Shown here: positions 57,779 through 64,000 of the stretch, one piece after another
Layout: each line of letters begins with the position of its first letter
Position numbering within the stretch: the stretch's first letter is position 1
Source of the DNA: Nitrosospira lacus
Lineage (GTDB): Bacteria > Pseudomonadota > Gammaproteobacteria > Burkholderiales > Nitrosomonadaceae
Reading direction: 5' to 3'
DNA length: 64,000 nt
NCBI RefSeq assembly: GCF_000355765.4
Contig: NZ_CP021106.3
Coordinates: forward strand, 2,823,137 to 2,887,136
Made by a program: the position numbers and the translations under genes
Notes under the pieces: model-generated
Seen by the model: the letters and a program-made list of their open reading frames with translations, nothing else
What the model was told of the DNA's origin: nothing
The model's database searches: none

Positions 57779-58992
57779 CGCCGGTCCGTTGATTCGCTCA
57801 TCGAGCTGTCAACTCCAGCCCCGCCGCCCCGGGGCTTGATCTCTGTTACCACGCTGCCCGGCCTGAGATTCTGCGCCCCTTCAACTACGACACGCATACC
57901 CGGTACGACGCCTTCTCCCTCTATTACCGCGAGCCCATCCTGAATCAAACGTACCTCAACAGCCAGAGGATTTGCTTTGCCATCTTTCCCGATTACGTAA
58001 ACGAATTTTCTTTCCGGACCATGCTGCACTGCCTGTACTGGAACCATGAGGGCGCCAGCCAACGTGCGTGGCGCAAGCGCCACGGTGACAAACATGCCCG
58101 GCCATAGATGCCTGTCTGCATTGGAAAATTCCGCTTTGAGACCAATGGTGCCACTTGCCGTGTCTACCACGTTATCGATAAATATCAACCGGCCCGTACG
58201 CGTCTGCTTTCCGACCGCATCCAGCACTACGTCAACGGATACCTCACCCTTGGCAAGCGCTTGCTGCAAAGGTACAAACTCGCGCTCCGGCAAGGTAAAG
58301 CTGACATTGATCGGATCAATCTGCGTGATGCTTACCAAGGCATCATTCGGCTGTACCAGGCTGCCTTGGTATACCGGAATGGTGCCTGTGCGCCCGGCAA
58401 TAGGCGCGGTGATCTCACTGAAACCGCGAGCAACGCGATTTGCCTGCACTGTCGCCTGATCCACCGAAAGTTGGGCACGGAGCCCCTCTACCTGACTCTC
58501 CGCCACCTCGAGCGCAGCCTGTGAAATAAAGTTTTGCCGAAACAATTCGCGTTGACGCTCAAGATTACGCTCGGCATTCGTCAGATCAGCCCGCGATTTA
58601 GCCAATTGTCCTTCGGTCCGGCTGAGATTGGCGTCCTCGGTACGCGCGTCGAGCGTGAATATCTTCTCGCCCTTTTGCACAAATTGTCCTTCCTTGATGT
58701 GCACGGCTCTGATCATGGCGCTGAGCTGTGGCCGCACCGCAACCATCTGCTGTGCGGACACGGTGCCGTTGGCCGTAAGCCTGACTGCCACATTGCTTCG
58801 GGTAGCCAAAGCGGTAACGACATGAATCATCCTGTCACCCCTGTCACCCTTGCTCTTCGCATCTGCCATACTATTTTGGTTACGCCAGATCCAGGTGGCG
58901 GCAATCAACGCAACGAACAAAATACCCGCCAGCGTGATCCATGTGCGCCGCCTGCCACCTGCCACCGGTTTTATTTGGGACATGCCTTCCAT
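57775..58992 (-). CDS. RND efflux pump periplasmic adaptor
   Basis: A membrane-fusion protein of about 405 residues. A helix (about 17-36) anchors it, then the barrel-sandwich (VRLTANGTVSAQQMVAVRPQLSAMIRAVHIKEGQFVQKG) and alpha-hairpin (LTNAERNLERQRELFRQNFISQAALEVAESQVEGL) domains follow. ATG 58992 or 58983 is the likely start; the frame reaches 59040, inside the ATPase gene. The ATPase stop is nine bases before. Confidence 0.92.
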   Translation of the reverse strand: MEGMSQIKPVAGGRRRTWITLAGILFVALIAATWIWRNQNSMADAKSKGDRGDRMIHVVTALATRSNVAVRLTANGTVSAQQMVAVRPQLSAMIRAVHIKEGQFVQKGEKIFTLDARTEDANLSRTEGQLAKSRADLTNAERNLERQRELFRQNFISQAALEVAESQVEGLRAQLSVDQATVQANRVARGFSEITAPIAGRTGTIPVYQGSLVQPNDALVSITQIDPINVSFTLPEREFVPLQQALAKGEVSVDVVLDAVGKQTRTGRLIFIDNVVDTASGTIGLKAEFSNADRHLWPGMFVTVALAPRTLAGALMVPVQAVQHGPERKFVYVIGKDGKANPLAVEVRLIQDGLAVIEGEGVVPGMRVVVEGAQNLRPGSVVTEIKPRGGGAGVDSSMSESTDRR

Positions 58993-59000
58993 CAAGCCGG

Positions 59001-59687
59001 TCAATTTACTACCCTGCCCCCAGCCAGCCGTATCCGCCATGCGCAGCGGCTGGAAATGGCTTCGTCATGCGTAACCAGAACCAATGTCGTTCCCCGTTCG
59101 CGGTTCAGCTCAAACATGAGTTCTATGATTTGCGCGCCTGTGGCGGAATCCAGATTACCGGTAGGCTCGTCCGCCAGCAATAATTGCGGTTGCGTGACAA
59201 ATGCTCGCGCGATGGCAACGCGCTGTTGCTCGCCCCCGGACAGTTGCCTGGGATAATGCTTCAGACGCATTCCCAGCCCGACGCGCTCAAGCAACTCCAA
59301 TGCGGCAATGTTGGCATTGTTAGCGCCGGCAAGTTCCAGTGGTAGCATTACGTTTTCAACCGCGGTTAACGCGGGCAGCAACTGAAATGACTGGAATACG
59401 AAACCCAGCATGCGTCCGCGCAACGCCGCCCGCGCATCTTCATTCAGCAAAAAAATATCTTCTCCATCAAGATGAACCTTGCCACTCGAGGGAGTATCTA
59501 ATCCTGCCAGGAGCCCCAGCAACGTTGATTTACCCGAACCCGACGCACCCACCACGGCGACGGAATCACCCGCATTTACTTTAAGGTTAATGTCCTCCAG
59601 AATGGTGAGCTGTTCGTCGCCGGTACTGACTCGTTTGGTCAAAGCGATTGCCTGCACGATGGGCTTTTCAACAAGGTTATCTGTCAT
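59001..59687 (-). CDS. ybbA: ABC transporter ATP-binding protein (YbbA / LolD type)
   Basis: A 228-aa ATPase. Walker A VGASGSGKSTLLG (about 41-53), signature LSGGEQQRVAIARA and Walker B LLLADEPTGNLD are complete. Its ATG at 59687 overlaps the start codon of the divergent esterase gene (CATG at 59685-59688). Partner permease is probably the FtsX-like gene at 52126. Confidence 0.92.
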   Translation of the reverse strand: MTDNLVEKPIVQAIALTKRVSTGDEQLTILEDINLKVNAGDSVAVVGASGSGKSTLLGLLAGLDTPSSGKVHLDGEDIFLLNEDARAALRGRMLGFVFQSFQLLPALTAVENVMLPLELAGANNANIAALELLERVGLGMRLKHYPRQLSGGEQQRVAIARAFVTQPQLLLADEPTGNLDSATGAQIIELMFELNRERGTTLVLVTHDEAISSRCAWRIRLAGGRVVN

Positions 59688-60369
59688 GAAATATTTCCTG
59701 ATTATCCTTTGTACGCTATTTACTTTTATCTGCACCTATTCGGGCGCCGCAGCCGTGCCAGGAGCCGCAGCCACCCCAGTTGCCACGACCATTATGGTGT
59801 TCGGCGACAGCTTGTCAGCCGGCTACGGCCTGCCACAGGAGGCTGGATGGGTCAGTCTGCTGAAGAAACGGCTCCAAACACAATCGCAGGCTCACCTGAT
59901 CAACAACAGCATCAGTGGCGAAACCGCGATGGGTGGACGCAATCGCATCGGACAGGCGCTTAAGATCCACCGCCCGGACATCGTCATTCTCGAACTCGGC
60001 GGCAACGACGGATTGCGCGGCGCATCCATCGAATCCATTCGTGATAACCTGGAAGCCATCATTGAGGTCTGCCAGCGAAATAACGCCACTGTGCTGCTGG
60101 CGGGAATGCAACTGCCGCCCAATTATGGCATAGCATACACGCAAAAGTTTCAGGATATTTACGCCCAACTGGCGAAACGCCATCGGCTCAAACTGGTACC
60201 CTTTCTCTTGGACGGCTTCGGCGATAAACGTGAATTCTTTCAGGCGGATGGAATACATCCGAATGGGCCTGCACAACAAAAAATCGTGGAGAATGTGTGG
60301 AAAGTACTACGAACAATGCTTAAATCGCAACCGAGCATTGCTGATGGACGCCCGCAAATTTCACATTGA
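59686..60369 (+). CDS. tesA: Arylesterase / lysophospholipase TesA (SGNH hydrolase)
   Basis: A 227-aa periplasmic hydrolase with a signal peptide (about 1-23). The four blocks of the SGNH fold are GDSLSAGYG (Ser near residue 43), a Gly in NNSISGETAMGG, GGNDGLRG and DGIHPNG (Asp-His). In E. coli TesA acts as thioesterase, protease I and lysophospholipase L1. The divergent tesA-ybbA pairing is conserved. Confidence 0.93.
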   Translation: MKYFLIILCTLFTFICTYSGAAAVPGAAATPVATTIMVFGDSLSAGYGLPQEAGWVSLLKKRLQTQSQAHLINNSISGETAMGGRNRIGQALKIHRPDIVILELGGNDGLRGASIESIRDNLEAIIEVCQRNNATVLLAGMQLPPNYGIAYTQKFQDIYAQLAKRHRLKLVPFLLDGFGDKREFFQADGIHPNGPAQQKIVENVWKVLRTMLKSQPSIADGRPQISH

Positions 60370-60447
60370 TCCGGTCTGCTGTTCAGCTATACTGATACGA
60401 ATGTGGTTTTTATTCCCTGATCGCAATTTAGCGCTTCATTTAAAGAG

Positions 60448-61152
60448 ATGACTCCTTTTTTCGGCGAATTGATAGGCACCTGCCTGCTGGTCGTCCTCGG
60501 GAACGGTGTGGTAGCCAATGTCGTATTGAGTAGAACAAAGGGCAATAACAGCGGCTGGATTGCCATTACCTTGGGATGGGGAATTGCCGTATTCGTCGGT
60601 GTGTATGCAGTATCTTCCGTAAGTGGCGCGCATATCAATCCGGCAGCCTCCATTGCTCTGGCTGCGGCGGGTAAATTCGCGTGGGGCGACGTGCCTACTT
60701 ACATTGCGGGACAAATGCTGGGTGCGATGATCGGCGCGCTGATCGTATGGGTAACCTATCGTCAACATTTTGAACAGACAAGCGATGCGAATGCGAAACT
60801 TTCCGCATTTTGTACCGGACCTGCGATAAGAAATCCTTTCAATAATCTCGTTTCCGAAATCGTCGGAACATTTATATTGGTTTTTGGCATTCTGCATATG
60901 GTTGCGCCGCAGAGCAGTCTTGGATCATTGGACGCCCTGCCAGCGGCCTTGCTGGTATTCGGCATCGGTTTATCACTGGGCGGAACAACGGGTTTTGCGA
61001 TTAACCCGGCTCGTGACCTGGGCCCGCGGATTATGCATGCCATTCTGCCAATACCCAATAAAAGGGACAGCGATTGGGGCTACGCCTATATTCCGGTGGT
61101 CGGCCCTATAATCGGGGGGCTCCTTGCAGTTTCTATTTTTAAATTGTTGTGA
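60448..61152 (+). CDS. glpF: Aquaglyceroporin family channel
   Basis: A 234-aa membrane channel with six helices and two half-helices bearing NPA: SGAHINPAAS (near residue 68) and GFAINPARDLGPR (near residue 187). The Asp after the second NPAR is the usual mark of glycerol facilitators. No glpK is near, so substrate (glycerol, water, urea or other) is open. In an ammonia oxidiser a urea or water role is possible. Confidence 0.87.
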   Translation: MTPFFGELIGTCLLVVLGNGVVANVVLSRTKGNNSGWIAITLGWGIAVFVGVYAVSSVSGAHINPAASIALAAAGKFAWGDVPTYIAGQMLGAMIGALIVWVTYRQHFEQTSDANAKLSAFCTGPAIRNPFNNLVSEIVGTFILVFGILHMVAPQSSLGSLDALPAALLVFGIGLSLGGTTGFAINPARDLGPRIMHAILPIPNKRDSDWGYAYIPVVGPIIGGLLAVSIFKLL

Positions 61153-61450
61153 TCAAGTTTATTGCAAGAAATTAAAAAGTGGAACAGGATAAGTTTGACG
61201 TAGATCACGTTAAACGTATTGATCAGGCGTGATTTATAATTCCATCTCTTTAAAATCTCTCCAATCCGCGCAAGAATTGAATCCTCGATGCTTCGATATA
61301 GCCGGAATTGCTCTGCCGCTACCGATGTTCAGGCGACCAGCCTACTCGCAGGCTCGCATTGTTGATGTGAACACTTCTCTTCTCGTCCTGGTGTGACCCG
61401 ACCGGCACCGCCATCGAGTACCTGTAATTAGCAAAACGGATTCAAAAAAT
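61153..61450. promoter_or_regulatory. Upstream region of Usp with FNR/DNR-like site
   Basis: About 300 bases without a gene. TTTGACGTAGATCAC (61194-61208) is close to the FNR/DNR-type palindrome TTGAT-N4-ATCAA, with two mismatches. A second half-site (TTGATCAGGCGTGA) follows at 61219-61232. This suggests control of the stress gene by oxygen or nitric oxide. Confidence 0.4.
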
Positions 61451-61960
61451 ATGGACAGCTATCAGCATATCTTACTTGCGGTGGACCTTTCCGCACACGA
61501 CGATTATGTCGTTCGGAAAGCAAGACATTTAACAAACGTTTTTTATGCAAAATTGAGCATTATCCATGTATTGGATAACATTCCGATGCCGGATACAGCC
61601 TACGGAACAATTATTCCGCTGCACAAGGACTCGTCATATGAATTGCTGGAAGCAGAGAAGTCCAGGTTAATGCAGCTCGGTGACCGGTTGAATGTCGACC
61701 CGGCCTGCCGCTGGATGGTCTGGGGGGTGCCCGGGGAGGAAATCGCGCGGATTGCGGAACAGGAACAGGTGGATTTAATCATTGTCGGCTCACATGGGCG
61801 TCATGGCCTTGCTTTGTTGCTGGGATCAACGGCAAACAGCGTCCTGCATCATGCCATGTGCGATGTCATGGCAATCCGTTTGCAGGATGAAACCACACAC
61901 AAACAATCTGCCGCGGAAGGCAGCGTACATTCGATCACATTGAACCCCAAGACCGCTTGA
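61451..61960 (+). CDS. Universal stress protein
   Basis: A 169-aa single-domain UspA protein. It begins MDSYQHILLAVDLSAHDDYVVRKA and has the ATP-binding pattern G-S-H-G-x9-GS in IIVGSHGRHGLALLLGSTANS (split near residue 117). A short Gln/Ser/Thr-rich tail follows. An FNR-like site lies about 245 bases upstream. Confidence 0.9.
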   Translation: MDSYQHILLAVDLSAHDDYVVRKARHLTNVFYAKLSIIHVLDNIPMPDTAYGTIIPLHKDSSYELLEAEKSRLMQLGDRLNVDPACRWMVWGVPGEEIARIAEQEQVDLIIVGSHGRHGLALLLGSTANSVLHHAMCDVMAIRLQDETTHKQSAAEGSVHSITLNPKTA

Positions 61961-62064
61961 CTGCCGGCACCTGGCCAGTCCTGAAGAATCGATCCGAATC
62001 CTTGTTGTGTCGCTTGCAATAATTCCGGAATCGATCCTGGTGGAGGTTTCAGCTCAGACCCCAC

Positions 62065-62871
62065 TTACCAGAATTTCCACCAGGAGTCGCCGCTCGCAGC
62101 GGTCGAATCGGGAAAAAATCGGCTGTTAGGGAAATTTTTTGTCATCACGCGCGCGGCATCGTCCCGCAAATCGGTCATTCCCAGTGCATCGTAGGCTTTT
62201 ATCATAATAAATAGCGCTTCTTCCGTGGCTGGAGTCTGCGGATATTCCTTGAGGGTAAACTGCGCACGATTGAGCGCCGCGACGTAACCGCCTCGTCTCA
62301 TGTAATAGCGCGCTACCTGCACCTCATTCAGCGCCACCACATTAACCAGGTGCTTCATGCGCTGCACCGCATCGGGCGTGTACTTGCTATCGGGAAAGCG
62401 GGTAACCAACTCCCTGAAATTCTCAAATGACTCACGTGACGCCTTCGGATCGCGCTCGCTCATATCCTGGCCGAGAATCTTTTCCGATACGATACCCATC
62501 AGCCCCAAATCATCATTAAAATTCGCCAGCCCTTTGAGATAATAAGCATAATCCACATTTGCATGATTCGGGTGCAGCTTGATGAAACGGTCGGCTGCGG
62601 CGATAGCCGTGGCCTGCTCGCCGTCTTTGTAATGGGCGTAGCCGATTTCAAGCTGCGCCTGCTGTGCATAGCGTCCATAGGGATAACGGGCTTCCAGCTG
62701 CTCGAATAATTTAATGGCAGCCGAGTAATTTCCACTGGACATTTCCGATTTCGCCTCGGAATAGAACTTGCTGGCAGACCAATTCTTGGAATCCTCCAGG
62801 CTGCTCTGTTTCGGCAGCAGACCACACGCTGATAGCAGTAATACCAGAAATAAAGCTACACTACGCGACAT
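62065..62871 (-). CDS. bamD: Outer membrane assembly lipoprotein BamD
   Basis: A 268-aa lipoprotein of the BAM complex, which inserts beta-barrel proteins in the outer membrane. Lipobox LSAC (Cys at residue 16), then five or so TPR repeats (SAIKLFEQLEARYPYGRYAQQAQLEIGYAHYK). Its start codon overlaps that of the divergent rluD. The pairing is conserved in many proteobacteria. Confidence 0.95.
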   Translation of the reverse strand: MSRSVALFLVLLLSACGLLPKQSSLEDSKNWSASKFYSEAKSEMSSGNYSAAIKLFEQLEARYPYGRYAQQAQLEIGYAHYKDGEQATAIAAADRFIKLHPNHANVDYAYYLKGLANFNDDLGLMGIVSEKILGQDMSERDPKASRESFENFRELVTRFPDSKYTPDAVQRMKHLVNVVALNEVQVARYYMRRGGYVAALNRAQFTLKEYPQTPATEEALFIMIKAYDALGMTDLRDDAARVMTKNFPNSRFFPDSTAASGDSWWKFW

Positions 62872-63880
62872 GGCAAATTCACCGGAAAGTAAGGACGAAT
62901 GTAATCATTATAGCGTAAAGCCCATGTTGTCTGAATCGGCTGAGAGTGTCACCGAATTGACCATCCCTCAGGATTACGCGGGAATGCGGCTCGACCAGAC
63001 GCTGGCGCGCCTGCTGCCCGATTGGTCCCGTAGCCGGCTGCAGGCATGGATACTGGAAAAACGGATTAGTGTGGATGAGAGGGAAGCCCTTCCCAAACAA
63101 AAATTATGGGGTGGAGAGAAGATACAGGTCAAACAACCCGTAAGCGGTCACATCGAAACCGCGTATGCGGCCGAAGCCATCCCCCTCGATGTTGTTTACG
63201 AAGATGATGTACTCGTGGTTATCAACAAGCCGGCCGGATTGGTTGTACACCCCGGCAGCGGCAACTGGCGGGGCACCCTACTGAACGCACTGCTCCATCA
63301 TGCGGCGCAATTGAGCGCCGTCCCGCGTGCGGGCATCGTTCACCGGCTGGATAAGGAAACCAGCGGTCTGCTGGTAGTGGCGAAAACCCTGGAAGCACAA
63401 ACCAGTCTGGTACGGCAACTGCAAAAACATACCGTGAAGCGTGATTACCTGGCGTTGGTGCTGGGTCAAGTTTCCGCCGAAGGGTGGATTGACGCGCCGG
63501 TGGGACGGCACCCGGTGCAGCGTACGAAAATGACTGTAACCGCAAGTGGAAAAGAGGCACGTACCCACTATCGGGTGGTGGAAAAATTCGACGGCTGCAC
63601 CCTGCTTCAATGCAGCCTGGAAACGGGCCGCACACATCAGATTCGTGTGCACATGCACTCCATTGGTCATCCGTTGGCAGGCGATCCGGTTTATGGCGGC
63701 AAGCCGAAAAAAATTTCACCGGAAACGGGGCAACTGATTGCCGGTTTTCCAAGACAAGCCCTGCATGCCCAGAAACTGGAATTATCCCATCCGCAACATG
63801 GAGGGAAAATGACGTGGGAGGCAGCCTTACCCGAAGATATGAATAGACTGCTGCGGATGCTGCGGCAATATCGCGAATGA
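62870..63880 (+). CDS. rluD: 23S rRNA pseudouridine synthase RluD
   Basis: A 336-aa enzyme that makes pseudouridines 1911/1915/1917 of 23S rRNA helix 69. An S4 domain (residues 37-85) is followed by the catalytic domain with HRLDKETSGLLVVAK (catalytic Asp near 160). Starts possible at 62870 (MANSPESKDE) or 62924 (MLSESAES). The former shares CATG with bamD. pgeF follows at 25 bases. Confidence 0.94.
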   Translation: MANSPESKDECNHYSVKPMLSESAESVTELTIPQDYAGMRLDQTLARLLPDWSRSRLQAWILEKRISVDEREALPKQKLWGGEKIQVKQPVSGHIETAYAAEAIPLDVVYEDDVLVVINKPAGLVVHPGSGNWRGTLLNALLHHAAQLSAVPRAGIVHRLDKETSGLLVVAKTLEAQTSLVRQLQKHTVKRDYLALVLGQVSAEGWIDAPVGRHPVQRTKMTVTASGKEARTHYRVVEKFDGCTLLQCSLETGRTHQIRVHMHSIGHPLAGDPVYGGKPKKISPETGQLIAGFPRQALHAQKLELSHPQHGGKMTWEAALPEDMNRLLRMLRQYRE

Positions 63881-63905
63881 ATTCCGCGCCCATGAATCCC
63901 CCTGC

Positions 63906-64000
63906 ATGAACGACTGGATCACCCCGGACTGGCCTGCACCCGGCAATGTCAAGGCACTTTTTACTACGCGGAATGGGGGAATCAGCAGCGGACCTTATGC
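63906..64000 (+). CDS. pgeF: Peptidoglycan editing factor PgeF, 3' end missing
   Basis: The first 31 codons only: MNDWITPDWPAPGNVKALFT then TRNGGISSGPYA, typical of the YfiH / laccase-domain family. In E. coli PgeF removes wrong muropeptide residues. The order bamD / rluD / pgeF is conserved, which supports this short call. Confidence 0.9.
   Translation, partial: MNDWITPDWPAPGNVKALFTTRNGGISSGPY

Noticed and set aside
1-64000. CRISPR arrays, rRNA operons and complete insertion sequences
   Set aside because: Looked for regular direct repeats, rRNA signatures and paired terminal repeats with transposase; none seen.

Overview
The window reads as a chromosomal segment of a betaproteobacterium. 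The best guess is an ammonia oxidiser of the Nitrosospira type (Nitrosomonadaceae). This rests on the Rieske / cytochrome b / cytochrome c1 operon followed by sspA-sspB, a ThiE-Nudix fusion, a bamD / rluD / pgeF locus, ppsA with its ppsR regulator, and a phosphoketolase / acetate kinase pair. The genus is an inference from gene content, not from any marker gene such as 16S. There are no rRNA genes, no complete insertion sequences and no CRISPR arrays. One tRNA gene (Thr, anticodon TGT) is present.

Layout. 1-7.9 kb is core: the 3' part of argJ, a secreted EF-hand protein with an HvfA-like Cys motif, a DUF815 ATPase, Nudix-ThiE, yacG, petABC and sspAB. 8.0-15.2 kb is the accessory part. It starts at tRNA-Thr and holds an AlbA_2 (Schlafen-like) protein, a truncated SIR2-like gene, a secreted repeat protein, the tail of an IS3-type transposase, and a run of small, mostly unrecognised genes (59 to 143 codons), two of them on the minus strand. 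15.7-19.7 kb holds a divergent UppS-like prenyltransferase with ppsA, and ppsR on the other strand. 19.9-22.8 kb is a three-gene cassette of unknown role (721-aa protein, DUF1360 membrane protein, small Cys-rich protein). 23.6-28.2 kb is a minus-strand operon: universal stress protein, acetate kinase, phosphoketolase.

28.5-31.6 kb holds a TIM44-like membrane protein and ubiJ-ubiB. 31.8-35.7 kb is a compact potABCD polyamine uptake operon. 36-38.3 kb has a ferredoxin, an alpha/beta hydrolase, a crystallin-fold secreted protein and two small membrane proteins. 38.4-50.1 kb holds a 1028-aa penicillin-binding protein, a CruF-like carotenoid protein, a small cytochrome c lipoprotein, DUF1499, a penicillin-acylase-family hydrolase, a macro-domain protein, a squalene/phytoene synthase and a BT1/MFS-type transporter.

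50.8-60.4 kb holds dinB and then the conserved ybbP-ybbA-tesA neighbourhood. A complete RND pump (adaptor plus inner-membrane permease) sits between the ABC ATPase and the FtsX-like permease. 60.4-64 kb has a GlpF-type aquaporin, a second universal stress protein, bamD, rluD and the start of pgeF.

The parts most worth a second look are the tRNA-adjacent accessory stretch, the 19.9-22.8 kb cassette, the RND pump nested in the ybb locus, the orphan HvfA-like gene, and several small genes with good ribosome binding sites that are easy to miss.
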